NCBI GenBank assembly: GCA_029880665.1
Contig: JAOUNZ010000001.1
Coordinates: 1-30,476, forward strand
Reading direction: 5' to 3'
Length of the DNA: 30,476 nucleotides
From: Candidatus Nitrosopumilus sp.
Lineage (GTDB): Archaea; Thermoproteota; Nitrososphaeria; Nitrososphaerales; Nitrosopumilaceae
Numbering within the stretch: position 1 is the stretch's first letter; each line of letters begins with the position of its first letter. The notes beneath the pieces are model-generated. The model was given only the letters and a program-made list of their open reading frames with translations, had not been told where the DNA came from and ran no database searches. This document shows, piece by piece, positions 7,236-15,710 of the stretch. Position numbers and translations under genes: made by a program.

Positions 7236-8381
7236 CTAATCTGAAACCATTTCTTGATGTTTATGTTTCCTATATCTTTTAAAGAGAATTGTGGCTGAAA
7301 CTAGCGTTGCTGCCAATCCTCCTAACAACGGTGGAATCAAAGTAAATGAATTTTCATCATTGAGTATAATATTAGTAAATTGTGATATGACTGGATAGAG
7401 CGCTATTAGGACAATAATTCTTAAACTATCACTAATTTGTCTTGGAATTCCGCCTATCCAATTACTAAGTAATGTTCCGGCAAATATTGCACCTAATCCA
7501 ATCCATAAAATTGGTAATACTCCTGTAATAAATTGACCAATTATTATTTTATCAGTAATTTTTGTTATTAACTCCATATCTGATTCAATTAATTTTGAAT
7601 CCACAGAATTAATTCCAGCTGGTACTGATGAAAGAATCAACAAAACGCCTGCAACCATTGTAAACATTCTGATAAAACCCATTGGGGTTGGTTTTGACCA
7701 ATTTGATAATGTTCTATCAATGTCAAATGCTCTAATCAAGAACGCTCCTCCCAAAATACTTATGAGCACTGAAAATATTTCAGCCGTATACCCAAATATG
7801 GTTCCTATCCCACCTATTAATAAAAGAATTCCGGGAACTCCCAAAAAGAATTTTGAATATTTTGAATCATATGCTAACATTTTTAGATATTTTCCAAAAA
7901 CTGCATACGAATACTCTACACTTCTACTTACTTTCATTACCACTCGTTTTACTGATACTACTGGCAAGACATTTTGAATAACTGGTATTACGCTCTCATC
8001 ATCTTCGCCATCAGAAACAATTACGGCACCATTTGCAGAAAATTTCTCTAAAACTTTTCTTGTCTCGGCAAGAATCTTCTCATCAGCATGAATTCCTCTA
8101 TCTTTGATTCCTGCAATTGTGACTACTTCTACTTGATACCCTTTACTGATTAAATCTTCAAATGTTTTAATTGCTGCAAAAATAGAATTTGAATCAGCAT
8201 CTTCGGGATCCTCTAATGCTAATCTCTGGGCTGCCTCAATACATGCATCTCTGCCTATGACTGGTGTGCTAATTCCCGCTTTTTCTCCCACATCATTATC
8301 CCTATCTATACAAATTACTAATAATTTGCTGGCAGCAGAAGCATTCACATCTTTTTCTACTTTATCAACTCCTTGAGACAT
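7236..8381 (-). CDS. DUF373 family membrane protein
   Basis: A 381-residue archaeal protein of the DUF373 type. The N-terminal cytosolic part (about 18-165) begins KLLVICIDRDNDVGEKAG and includes VIVSDGEDDESVIPVIQNV, both hallmarks of this family; the Asp clusters hint at a nucleotide- or metal-binding site. From about residue 176 there are five or six hydrophobic segments (for example FFLGVPGILLLIGGIGTIFG and LPILWIGLGAIFAGTLLSNW), and a basic tail (FKRYRKHKHQ). No function has been established for the family as far as I know. It lies 71 bp downstream of the coiled-coil membrane protein gene on the same strand. Confidence 0.85.
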   Translation of the reverse strand: MSQGVDKVEKDVNASAASKLLVICIDRDNDVGEKAGISTPVIGRDACIEAAQRLALEDPEDADSNSIFAAIKTFEDLISKGYQVEVVTIAGIKDRGIHADEKILAETRKVLEKFSANGAVIVSDGEDDESVIPVIQNVLPVVSVKRVVMKVSRSVEYSYAVFGKYLKMLAYDSKYSKFFLGVPGILLLIGGIGTIFGYTAEIFSVLISILGGAFLIRAFDIDRTLSNWSKPTPMGFIRMFTMVAGVLLILSSVPAGINSVDSKLIESDMELITKITDKIIIGQFITGVLPILWIGLGAIFAGTLLSNWIGGIPRQISDSLRIIVLIALYPVISQFTNIILNDENSFTLIPPLLGGLAATLVSATILFKRYRKHKHQEMVSD

Positions 8382-8452
8382 TCTACTTTCTATTATTGAA
8401 TCACTTTTTAATGATTTCCAACAATTATGATTAGGAAAATTTGGTTTTCAAA

Positions 8453-8953
8453 CTAAGTTGGTCTTGACTCATTTGATATTCGGACAAACTCTGAAGATTC
8501 AGCCTTCAATGACTCTATTTTTTGTACTAGTTTATCAATTTCCTCTTGTGAGTCATTATTCTCAATCAAATTAGCCAATACTTTGGTTTCTGTGATATAT
8601 GAGTTGAATTTTTTTAATGCATTCATGTAGCTAATATAACTAGCCTGCCATTCTTCAGGTGGCTTGGATGTCACAAATTCACTAATCTTGGCAGTCACCT
8701 GAGATGATGTAACCTCAGTAATTGTAATATATTCCTGTGGTGTGATTTTTCTATCAAGAAGATTCCTGTATTCAATATTGATTGACTCTTCTAAAATTTC
8801 ATGAATGCTTTTGACTCCATCTAGATAACTTTCATAATCAGATACCACAAATGTGGTTTCATTATCTTGTGGAATCATCCATAGCAAAAAACTTGCACCA
8901 GTAATTGCCGCCAAAATTATAACTGTTGTAGCAATCCCTTTTTTTGACGCCAT
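8453..8953 (-). CDS. Membrane-anchored hypothetical protein
   Basis: A 166-residue protein with one N-terminal hydrophobic helix (ATTVIILAAITGASFLLWMI, about residues 8-27) preceded by Lys-Lys, consistent with a signal anchor. The rest is helical and acidic with heptad-like stretches (EEIDKLVQKIESLKAESSEF) and is probably extracytoplasmic. No enzymatic motif. It is upstream of the DUF373 gene and could be transcribed with it. The roughly 250 bp before its start, up to the zinc-ribbon gene at 9204, contain A/T-rich promoter sequence for both divergent genes and no further ORF I would defend. Confidence 0.6.
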   Translation of the reverse strand: MASKKGIATTVIILAAITGASFLLWMIPQDNETTFVVSDYESYLDGVKSIHEILEESINIEYRNLLDRKITPQEYITITEVTSSQVTAKISEFVTSKPPEEWQASYISYMNALKKFNSYITETKVLANLIENNDSQEEIDKLVQKIESLKAESSEFVRISNESRPT

Positions 8954-9203
8954 TTTGTTATTTGTCTATTAATGGTGTTTATAATTGGTATATTTGAAAA
9001 AATTTTAACTTATTCAATAAATTCTAAAGAAAACATATTATTTTATATTTGAACTAATGATTTTATAAAAATTTTCCTTAGAAATTGAAATTTCTATTGA
9101 TTTTCTTTTTTTAATGCCTAAAAAAATTTACCTACATCTAGTCTATAGTTAAATATTTTTCACAGGCTCTTCCTAAATACCACAAAGTTTGATGGATTTC
9201 ATA

Positions 9204-9350
9204 ATGGTTCAAGCATATTGCGTAAAATGCAGAGCAAAAAGGGATATCAAAGACCCTAAAGAAACTAAACTAAAGAATGGACGTCCTGCTGTAAAAGGCA
9301 CTTGTCCAACATGTGGTACGAACGTTTTCCGTATAGGAAAGATGGAATAA
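9204..9350 (+). CDS. 48-residue zinc-ribbon protein (DUF5679-like)
   Basis: A short gene encoding MVQAYCVKCRAKRDIKDP and ending GTNVFRIGKME, 48 residues. Cys6 and Cys9 plus Cys34 and Cys37 make a compact zinc ribbon with a basic, Gly/Pro-rich loop between. This composition matches the DUF5679 type of small archaeal zinc ribbons, from memory. An in-frame ATG at 9192 would add MDFI; I chose 9204 because the family normally starts just before the first knuckle. A TATA-like stretch lies at about 9147-9156, so there would be a short leader. It heads the translation/topoisomerase block and sits 69 bp before aIF2-beta. Confidence 0.75.
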   Translation: MVQAYCVKCRAKRDIKDPKETKLKNGRPAVKGTCPTCGTNVFRIGKME

Positions 9351-9419
9351 TCTAAAACACAAGTCCACACGATTCTCTTTTTCAAAACCAATATAGGGTC
9401 ATATGTATATTATTTTTTA

Positions 9420-9842
9420 GTGACTAAATCAGACTATGAAAATTTGCTCAAGCGTATTAAAGATAATCTAGGGGATTCTGGCAAGGAATCACAAACTAGG
9501 TTTGAATTACCTGTAGTGGATGTGATGTGGGAAGGTCAAAAGACCTTTTTGCGTAATTTCTCAGAATTTCCTAAAATTCTTCGAAGAGATCCAGATAAGG
9601 TTCTTCAATATCTCTCAAAAGAATTTGCAGTTCCTGCAGAAAGACTTGGTGATAAAGCAATGTTTGTCGGAAGAAGAGCTCCTGATGACTTTACAAGACT
9701 ATTTCAAATTTACGTAAAAGATTATCTTGAATGTCCAACCTGTAAAAGTCCAGACACAAAAATTCTAAAAGAAAATCGAATCTCATTTTTAATCTGTGAA
9801 GCATGTGGAGCGAAATCTACTTTAAAAGGTAAATATGCATAA
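9420..9842 (+). CDS. Translation initiation factor aIF2 subunit beta
   Basis: The beta subunit of the heterotrimeric aIF2 GTPase, which brings initiator Met-tRNA to the small ribosomal subunit. At 140 residues it has the usual archaeal length. Visible parts are the N-terminal helix that contacts aIF2-gamma, the central alpha-beta domain (TFLRNFSEFPKILRRDPDKV) and a C-terminal zinc ribbon with Cys105, Cys108, Cys126 and Cys129. GTG start at 9420, with a TATA-like CCAATATAG around 9389-9396, about 27 nt upstream, pointing to a leaderless message. The stop overlaps the next gene's ATG by one base (TAATG). Confidence 0.95.
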   Translation: MTKSDYENLLKRIKDNLGDSGKESQTRFELPVVDVMWEGQKTFLRNFSEFPKILRRDPDKVLQYLSKEFAVPAERLGDKAMFVGRRAPDDFTRLFQIYVKDYLECPTCKSPDTKILKENRISFLICEACGAKSTLKGKYA

Positions 9843-10138
9843 TGCAATTCTCAGTACGAACCACTGAATATCAAAAAAATACCATGCTGAGTATTTGTGA
9901 TGCTGATCTTTTAGGGAAAAAAATTATTCAAAATGAGTTGACCATGCATATCAGTGAAAGCTATTATGGAGAAAGATTTGTTGGAATAGATGAGGCGAAA
10001 GATCTACTGAAAAATTCTTCAATAATAAATATGGTGGGAAAAGAAACTGTCTCACTGTCAATTGATCTTGGCATTGCTTCCAAAAATGGCGTAAAAGTTA
10101 TTTCAAATATTCCATTTCTAATTGTTTTTAAAATGTAA
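9842..10138 (+). CDS. DUF424 family protein
   Basis: A 98-residue archaeal protein matching DUF424, including the characteristic ISESYYGERFVGIDEA segment and the preceding VSICDADLLGKKI. The family regularly follows aIF2-beta in archaeal genomes, as here, where the two share the A of TAATG. That arrangement implies translational coupling and a role around translation initiation or tRNA handling, but no activity is established to my knowledge. No membrane or cysteine motifs. Confidence 0.85.
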   Translation: MQFSVRTTEYQKNTMLSICDADLLGKKIIQNELTMHISESYYGERFVGIDEAKDLLKNSSIINMVGKETVSLSIDLGIASKNGVKVISNIPFLIVFKM

Positions 10139-10238
10139 TGTATGTTTGAATTTGTTTCTAATTTTTGTATTATTTTTCATAATAAAAGAAATCTCTTTTA
10201 TCTAGTATGTTCACTATTATCTATTGTTTGATGATATT

Positions 10239-11033
10239 ATGTCTGATGATCTATTGTTTGATGATTTAAGTAGAAAAATAGAATCTAAAGTTGACAGTAA
10301 ATTAATTTCTAAATCTCATCGAGGTGGCTTAAAGGATGGTTTTAAAAAAGGCAAAGTAATCAATGAAGTTTTAGATAAACCTACTGTTATGACTCTTTAC
10401 AGAATGATCACAGATCATGTTATTGCATATGTTAATGGAGCTATAAGTGCCGGAAAGGAATCGGTGGTTTTTTGGGGCGTCGATGAAAATAATATGGATG
10501 TTGCTTTGAAAATTTATTTGATAAGTACTTCAAATTTCAAAAAACGTGAGCCTTACATCTTAGGTGATCCAAGATTCTCTAATGTCAAAAAAGGCACTAA
10601 AAATCTAGTTTATCTGTGGGCAAAAAAGGAATTTCGTAATTTGACTCAATGTTATGATGCTGGACTTCCAGTTCCACGACCATTATATCTTGTAAAAAAT
10701 GTTCTTGTTTTGGAATTTATTGGTAGAAATGGTGTTCCTTGTAAGTCACTATTGTATTCAGAAGTAAATAAGAAAGATTATGTTCAAGCGGTATCGTTTA
10801 TCAAAGATCTTTATAATAAAACAAAACTTGTTCACGGCGATTTTTCAGAATATAATATTTTTAAAACAGAAAACGGGTTGGTAGTTTTTGATCTAGGTTC
10901 TGGTGTTGATCTTAGACATCCGAATGCTAAAGAGTTTCTCAAAAGAGATATTTATAATATTACAAAATTCTTCAACAAACGAGGAGTTTCTGTTAGTGAT
11001 CCTGATGAATTATTTGAGGAAATTATAAAATGA
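10239..11033 (+). CDS. RIO1-type serine/threonine kinase
   Basis: An atypical kinase/ATPase needed in small-subunit ribosome maturation. Motifs are the flexible-loop ISAGKES (RIO1 STGKEA equivalent), the ATP-binding Lys in VALKIY, the catalytic loop HGDFSEYN and the metal-binding VVFDLGSG. The longest frame begins at a TTG (10224); the ATG at 10239 gives MSDDLLFDDL. The 15 bases CTATTGTTTGATGAT occur at 10221-10235 and again at 10251-10265, in frame, so the N-terminus reads FDDIMSDDLLFDD. A TATA-like stretch near 10194-10203 would place transcription start around 10224-10229, which leaves the choice open. The 3' end overlaps the KH gene by 4 nt, and KH/Dim2 is a natural partner in pre-rRNA processing. 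Confidence 0.93.
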   Translation: MSDDLLFDDLSRKIESKVDSKLISKSHRGGLKDGFKKGKVINEVLDKPTVMTLYRMITDHVIAYVNGAISAGKESVVFWGVDENNMDVALKIYLISTSNFKKREPYILGDPRFSNVKKGTKNLVYLWAKKEFRNLTQCYDAGLPVPRPLYLVKNVLVLEFIGRNGVPCKSLLYSEVNKKDYVQAVSFIKDLYNKTKLVHGDFSEYNIFKTENGLVVFDLGSGVDLRHPNAKEFLKRDIYNITKFFNKRGVSVSDPDELFEEIIK

Positions 11034-11602
11034 GTTTTGAAAAACTGATTCGTATTCCAAATGATAGGATTGCTGTTTTAATTGGAAAGTCAGGTAATAC
11101 AAAATCAAAAATTGAAAAATCATGTCATGTCTCTTTGAAGATTGACGGTGAAACTGGGGAAGTTTTTATAATATCAAAGGATGATGTTGAAAAAATTCAA
11201 CCTTTCAAAGCGATGGAAATTGTTACTGCGATAGGTAGAGGTTTTTCACCTGAAAATGCTATGACTCTGCTACAAGGTGAAAACGTATTGCACATTATAG
11301 ATCTAAGAGAATTTGCGGGGAAGTCTGATGCACATGTTGAAAGGATAAAAGGGAGGATTATTGGAGAAGGTGGTAGAGCTAGAAAAAACATGGAAAATCT
11401 TAGTGGTACGCATATCTCAGTATATGGAAAAACTGTTTCAATTATTGGAGATGCAAGTAAATTACGATTAGTAGTTGATGCAATATCTTCAATTTCAAGT
11501 GGAAGTATGCATGGTGCAGTTTATACTAAATTAGAAGCTGCAAACAGAAGAAATAAGCAAGAAAAAATGAAATTGTGGGAAGATCAAGATGTCTTCTATT
11601 AA
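11030..11602 (+). CDS. KH-domain RNA-binding protein, Dim2/Pno1-type
   Basis: A 190-residue protein with two KH domains. The first (about 5-75) has the degenerate loop LIGKSGNTKSKIE, the second (about 95-165) the canonical-like IIGEGGRARKNMEN followed by GTHISVYGKTVSIIG. This two-KH layout and length match archaeal Dim2/Pno1 (KRR1-related), which binds the 3' end of small-subunit rRNA; in archaea it has also been linked to aIF2 and to RNase action at that site. Its gene overlaps RIO1 (4 nt) and top6B (14 nt), so translation of all three is coupled. The second KH loop keeps the GxxG core (GEGG). Confidence 0.92.
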   Translation: MSFEKLIRIPNDRIAVLIGKSGNTKSKIEKSCHVSLKIDGETGEVFIISKDDVEKIQPFKAMEIVTAIGRGFSPENAMTLLQGENVLHIIDLREFAGKSDAHVERIKGRIIGEGGRARKNMENLSGTHISVYGKTVSIIGDASKLRLVVDAISSISSGSMHGAVYTKLEAANRRNKQEKMKLWEDQDVFY

Positions 11603-13460
11603 AGAAAAATTTAATCAAATCTCGCCTAGTGAATTCTTTTACAGTAATCGTGATTTAGCTGGATTTAGTAATCCTACACGATCTCTATATACTGCTGTTA
11701 GGGAATTTGTTGAAAATGCATTAGATGCATGTGATCAAAAGGGGATTCTACCCGACGTTCATCTGATTATCAAAGCTGTTGATCCTGAAAAATCTGATCC
11801 CAAACCCTATGTTTTGACTGTAAAAGATAACGGTCCTGGAATAGATTCTAGTCATATTCCACTTGCATTTGGAACTGTGTTATATGGTTCCAAATTTGGA
11901 CTAAAACAAGCTAGAGGAATGTTTGGTCTTGGTGCAACAATGGCCATTTTGTATGGACAAATTACAACTAACAAACCTGTTATAGTAAAAAGCTCTGTCG
12001 ATGGAAAAATTCAAGATGAGTTTGAATTGTTATTGGATATTCAAAATAACAAACCTGTTATTGTAAAACATTCTACTAAAGAAGTTTCAAAACATGGGCT
12101 CTCTGTTAGTATTTGTTTAGAGGGTGATTACTCTAAAGCAGGAAATAAAATCAGGGATTATGTTTATGAAACTTCTTTGATTACCCCTTATGCGTCAATA
12201 TCTTTTGATGATCCTAAAGGAGAAAAATTTAGTCATCCCAGATTTGTAAAAGATATTCCTCCTCCTCCTACCATAATTAAACCTCATCCCCATGGAATAG
12301 ATGTGGAAAGAATCAGGAGGATGATCGTTGAATCTCAATTTGAGATTCCTACTATTGACGATGCCATGATTGAAAAAGTTAGAAAAGATTTGGGATTATC
12401 AATGAAAAATCTTAGTTTTACTGGAATTATGGATAAAGCAAAGAAAAAATGGAAAACACTTCCACGCCAAGTAAGAGTTGTAATTGCATTGATGTCATTT
12501 TTGAAAATGGATTTTGATAAACTGATGAAAATTAAAATTGAAGATATTGACATGGCAAACAAAAAATTATTCTATTGGGATTTTGGTGATTCACAATCAA
12601 AATCAACAGATATGGATCCTACAAGTCCTTATTTCAAGCAATTAACAAATACTGTACAAGGTGAACCTCTAACCACATTTTTGACTAAACGATTTCAACG
12701 TATAGGTCCTACAACTGCGTTGAAATTTGCAGAGTTTGCAGGATTCAAGCCTGAAAAACGGATGGGTACAATGACAAATCAGGAATTAGTAAATCTTAGC
12801 GATTCCTTACAAAAATATGAAGATTTTCTTGCGCCTGATCCAAGCTGTCTTGCACCCTTAGGAGAAAAACCTTTAGAAAAAGGAATAAAAAAATTCTTTA
12901 ATCCTGATTTCACTGCTGTAGTTCAACGTCCTGCATCAGCTTACTCTGGATTTCCTTTCATTATTGAAATGGGTATTGCATATGGTGGTGACATTAAAAC
13001 TGGTGGACCACATGTTTACAGATATGCTAATAGAATTCCGTTACTTTATGATGAAGGGAGTGATGTAGTGCTTAAAGTTGTCAATGATACTGATTGGGGT
13101 CGATACAAGGTAAAAGGTGATCCCCCGTTCATTATTGTGTCTCATATCTGTTCTACTAGAATTCCTTACAAAACTGCAGGAAAAGAAAATGTTGCTGATA
13201 GACCAGAGATAGAACGAGAATTAAGATTGGGGTTACAATACTTGTCAAGAAAATTAGCGGCATACATGTCTAAACGAGGGCAAGCTGACATGGCAAAAAA
13301 AAGGGCTAATCTTTATGCAAAATACATTCCATTAATTGCTCAATTTTGTACTGAACTTGCTGATAAGAAAAAAGAACCTAATTACAAGAAATTATTAGAA
13401 GATGAAAATTCATTTGAATCTGAAAAGGTAGTAAAGAAGGAAGATGAAATTGAAAACTAG
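11589..13460 (+). CDS. top6B: DNA topoisomerase VI subunit B
   Basis: ATPase subunit of the type IIB topoisomerase, which relaxes and decatenates DNA. The GHKL ATPase domain has the N-box VREFVENALDACD (catalytic Glu42, Asn43), VKDNGPGI with Asp80, and the lid ARGMFGLGATMAI. An H2TH-like segment follows (about 240-310), then the transducer domain with the KTGGPHVYRYANRIPLLYD block. A charged C-terminal tail rich in Lys and Glu follows. At 623 residues it is slightly longer than crenarchaeal subunits. Its ATG lies inside the end of the KH gene, and its 3' end overlaps top6A by 17 nt, ensuring stoichiometric translation. Confidence 0.97.
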   Translation: MSSIKEKFNQISPSEFFYSNRDLAGFSNPTRSLYTAVREFVENALDACDQKGILPDVHLIIKAVDPEKSDPKPYVLTVKDNGPGIDSSHIPLAFGTVLYGSKFGLKQARGMFGLGATMAILYGQITTNKPVIVKSSVDGKIQDEFELLLDIQNNKPVIVKHSTKEVSKHGLSVSICLEGDYSKAGNKIRDYVYETSLITPYASISFDDPKGEKFSHPRFVKDIPPPPTIIKPHPHGIDVERIRRMIVESQFEIPTIDDAMIEKVRKDLGLSMKNLSFTGIMDKAKKKWKTLPRQVRVVIALMSFLKMDFDKLMKIKIEDIDMANKKLFYWDFGDSQSKSTDMDPTSPYFKQLTNTVQGEPLTTFLTKRFQRIGPTTALKFAEFAGFKPEKRMGTMTNQELVNLSDSLQKYEDFLAPDPSCLAPLGEKPLEKGIKKFFNPDFTAVVQRPASAYSGFPFIIEMGIAYGGDIKTGGPHVYRYANRIPLLYDEGSDVVLKVVNDTDWGRYKVKGDPPFIIVSHICSTRIPYKTAGKENVADRPEIERELRLGLQYLSRKLAAYMSKRGQADMAKKRANLYAKYIPLIAQFCTELADKKKEPNYKKLLEDENSFESEKVVKKEDEIEN

Positions 13461-14556
13461 TAAATCCAAAGAGCGAAGTAACAAAGCTGATGAAAAACAA
13501 AAGAATATTCTTGAGATGCTTAAAAGTCATGGCGCAAAAATATATGATGACTTAGATAATGAACAATTTCCAAAATTCTCAATCCCCAGTAGATCTGTTA
13601 GTAACATCGTTTATGATAAAAAACTCAGACAATATATCTTAGGAAACAACACTGCTTTGAGAAGTTCAAGAAATTCTTCCCAATTGAGATCATTTACACA
13701 ATTAATGTGGTTGGCATTTTTTGCAAATAGGCTAACCAAAGAAAAAAAATCTTCCACATTAAGAGATGTTTATTATTCATCACAAGCTTTTGCTATTGAA
13801 TTTGAAGACCAATCTGAATCTGATAACATAATTGTTGATTTAGAAGCAATAACTTCTAAACCTCGGGAAGATTTTCACATTTTTCCTGAGGAGCGAAGCT
13901 CTATTTTTGGTGATTTAACTATAGAATACACTATTCCTGGATACGAAGGAAAAACTATGAATCTGTCTAACCACCCTGATGGATACTCAATAGGCCCTAG
14001 TTTAACAACTGCAGAGTTAGTTGATACTAGTGCCGAAATTGTAATTGCCATTGAAAAAGGTGGTCTTTTCACAAGATTTGTTGAGGAACAAATTGATAAA
14101 AAATTCAAATCTGTTATAATTAATACTGGTGGACAAGCTCCGCGTTCAACTAGAACCTTATTGAAAAGACTACATGATGAAATGAAGTTACCTGTGATTG
14201 TTCTTACTGATGGTGATGTGTATGGAGAACATATTGCAATGGTTATCAAATCTGGTTCAGCAAATGCTGCTCATCTAAGAGAACTAACAGTACCTGACGC
14301 AAAATGGGTAGGCGTTTGGGCAACAGACATTGAAAAATACAAACTACCTACTATTCCTATGACTGAATCTGACATTAAACGATGTTATGATCTTCAAAAA
14401 GATCCTCGATATCAGGATGGTATTTGGAAAAAAGAATTGGATGTGTTTTTGAGACTAAAAAGAAAAGCTGAATTGGAAGCTTTCTCAAAATACGGGCTTA
14501 CAAACATTACTGATAAATACTTGCCACAAAAATTAGAACTGGCAAAAAGTCTCTGA
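13444..14556 (+). CDS. top6A: DNA topoisomerase VI subunit A (Spo11-like)
   Basis: The DNA-cleaving subunit, homologous to Spo11. The 5Y-CAP winged-helix domain holds the catalytic tyrosine in TLRDVYYSSQ (Tyr110 or Tyr111). The TOPRIM domain provides Glu204 (VIAIEKGGLF) and Asp256/Asp258 (VLTDGDVYGEH) for magnesium. Length 370 is normal. It starts at the ATG at 13444 within the end of top6B. Its TGA is directly followed, with no spacer, by the stop of the convergent Hsp20-like membrane gene, so the transcription terminator must lie inside that gene. Confidence 0.97.
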   Translation: MKLKTSKSKERSNKADEKQKNILEMLKSHGAKIYDDLDNEQFPKFSIPSRSVSNIVYDKKLRQYILGNNTALRSSRNSSQLRSFTQLMWLAFFANRLTKEKKSSTLRDVYYSSQAFAIEFEDQSESDNIIVDLEAITSKPREDFHIFPEERSSIFGDLTIEYTIPGYEGKTMNLSNHPDGYSIGPSLTTAELVDTSAEIVIAIEKGGLFTRFVEEQIDKKFKSVIINTGGQAPRSTRTLLKRLHDEMKLPVIVLTDGDVYGEHIAMVIKSGSANAAHLRELTVPDAKWVGVWATDIEKYKLPTIPMTESDIKRCYDLQKDPRYQDGIWKKELDVFLRLKRKAELEAFSKYGLTNITDKYLPQKLELAKSL

Positions 14557-15015
14557 TTATTTTATTCTTAATGTCAAGACCCCATTTCTGTATTTGAAAT
14601 CAAATATTTGCATATCACTTGCATTTTCTATTGGAACTTCTTTTGAGAAACCAGCAGTTCCACGTATGTATAATATACCATCTACTAATCTGACTGCAAT
14701 TTTATCTTCCGGCCCTGGCACTTCTGCTACAAATACAAATTCACCTTCTCCCTTTATTAGATCATAAACCCAATTCTTTGTTTCTTGATCTCTTGTTTGC
14801 GTGTATGTCGGTTTTTGTTCTTTGGTCATTCTCTTGATAACTCTTACCCAATAAAACATTGTTAATGCTGCAACCCCTATTAAGATAAAACTCACAAACC
14901 CAGAATCTACTCTTTGCGTCATGATGTAGATAATCCCTAAAAATAAAATCATGATAATTGGTATTACAAAATTTAATGATTTTTCATTTGAATACGCTCC
15001 TTTGTAACTTGCCAA
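14557..15015 (-). CDS. Membrane-anchored Hsp20/alpha-crystallin-like protein
   Basis: Two adjacent hydrophobic helices (FVIPIIMILFLGIIYIM and FVSFILIGVAALTMFYWV) precede a basic linker and a C-terminal domain of about 65 residues. That domain follows the small-heat-shock fold: EFVFVAEVPGPEDKIAV, GILYIRG, SKEVPIE, FDFKYRNGVLTLRIK; the closing NGVLTLRI is the usual Hsp20 A/G-x-L ending. There is no C-terminal IxI tail. The frame opens at a TTG at 15039 (160 codons), but a strong TATA-like element (about 15040-15050) sits directly before it, so initiation at the TTG at 15015 (MASYKGAYSNEK) is more likely. Such proteins may guard membranes or membrane-bound clients; that is inference. Confidence 0.75.
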   Translation of the reverse strand: MASYKGAYSNEKSLNFVIPIIMILFLGIIYIMTQRVDSGFVSFILIGVAALTMFYWVRVIKRMTKEQKPTYTQTRDQETKNWVYDLIKGEGEFVFVAEVPGPEDKIAVRLVDGILYIRGTAGFSKEVPIENASDMQIFDFKYRNGVLTLRIK

Positions 15016-15039
15016 ACAGTACGAATCAGTATTTACCAA

Positions 15040-15050
15040 ATATAAAGTAT
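15040..15050 (-). promoter_or_regulatory. TATA-like box upstream of the Hsp20-like membrane gene
   Basis: On the minus strand the bases read ACTTTATATTT, centred about 29 nt before the TTG at 15015. It overlaps the position just before the longest-frame start at 15039, which argues against that start. Confidence 0.45.
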
Positions 15051-15059
15051 CTATGAAAA

Positions 15060-15448
15060 TTTATCCACTTTGAGTTGATTTGTATAAAATAAAAAAATGA
15101 ACATTGAAAATATTGATATCATTTAGTTCAAAATTAATTAAATAAATCTGATCTGAAATAACTGCGTTTTGATAAACACTCTACAATAAACTGGTCTATC
15201 CTGGTTTAATTCAAAAGGCACTTGAATCTGTATCACAATCTATGTATTTCATAGGAATATCTTACGTTCCTTCGATTGTATTTTTGTATTTGTCAACTTC
15301 ATAGTAATCAATCAAATTCCAATATTTCAAAATTAACTGGATTTTCCTTTTTCTAGAAAATTATTTTTCTCGATTCAGGCTAAAACCAAAACTGCGTAAA
15401 TTGATAATACATATTTAGTTTTTATTATCATTTTGCAAAATCCAACTG
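15060..15448. other. Intergenic region, about 390 bp
   Basis: I see no gene with a convincing start here. The sequence is A/T-rich (for example TTAATTAAATAAATC around 15135). One frame stays open from 15176 to 15304 on the plus strand and encodes a natural-looking 42-residue string (beginning TLYNKLVYPGLIQKALESVS) without a normal start codon, possibly a gene remnant. The right end, TTTAGTTTTTATTATC, probably carries the promoter of the small membrane protein at 15449. Confidence 0.4.
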
Positions 15449-15667
15449 TTGACTAATGACAATAAGTCTAAATTCACCATTTGTGAAATTGTGATAAAAG
15501 GAACAATTATCGCTATGATTATTACCGTACCGTCAATTATTTCATTTATTATTAGTTGGATAATTCTTGAAAACTTGATATCTGCTGTAATTCTGGGTGG
15601 GATAGTTCATTTCATCGCAATGGGTTTTTCATTGAAAATTTCTAAAAATATTCTGATCAAAAAATGA
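15449..15667 (+). CDS. Small two-helix membrane protein
   Basis: A 72-residue protein from a TTG at 15449 (MTNDNKSKFTIC). It has two hydrophobic helices, IIAMIITVPSIISFIISWII and LISAVILGGIVHFIAMGF, with basic residues at both ends, so a hairpin in the membrane is likely. Related short hydrophobic proteins are common in marine thaumarchaea but I cannot name a family. It stands alone between an apparent gene remnant and the TrmB-like gene. Confidence 0.5.
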   Translation: MTNDNKSKFTICEIVIKGTIIAMIITVPSIISFIISWIILENLISAVILGGIVHFIAMGFSLKISKNILIKK

Positions 15668-15710
15668 ATATGTAGAATATTTTTTATGATGTTACAATTT
15701 ATTACAAAGC

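Noticed and set aside
7215..7244. Possible C/D-box sRNA (ATGATGA then CTGA)
   Set aside because: Spacing between the boxes is about 19 nt with no C' and D' boxes, so it does not fit archaeal C/D guide RNAs.
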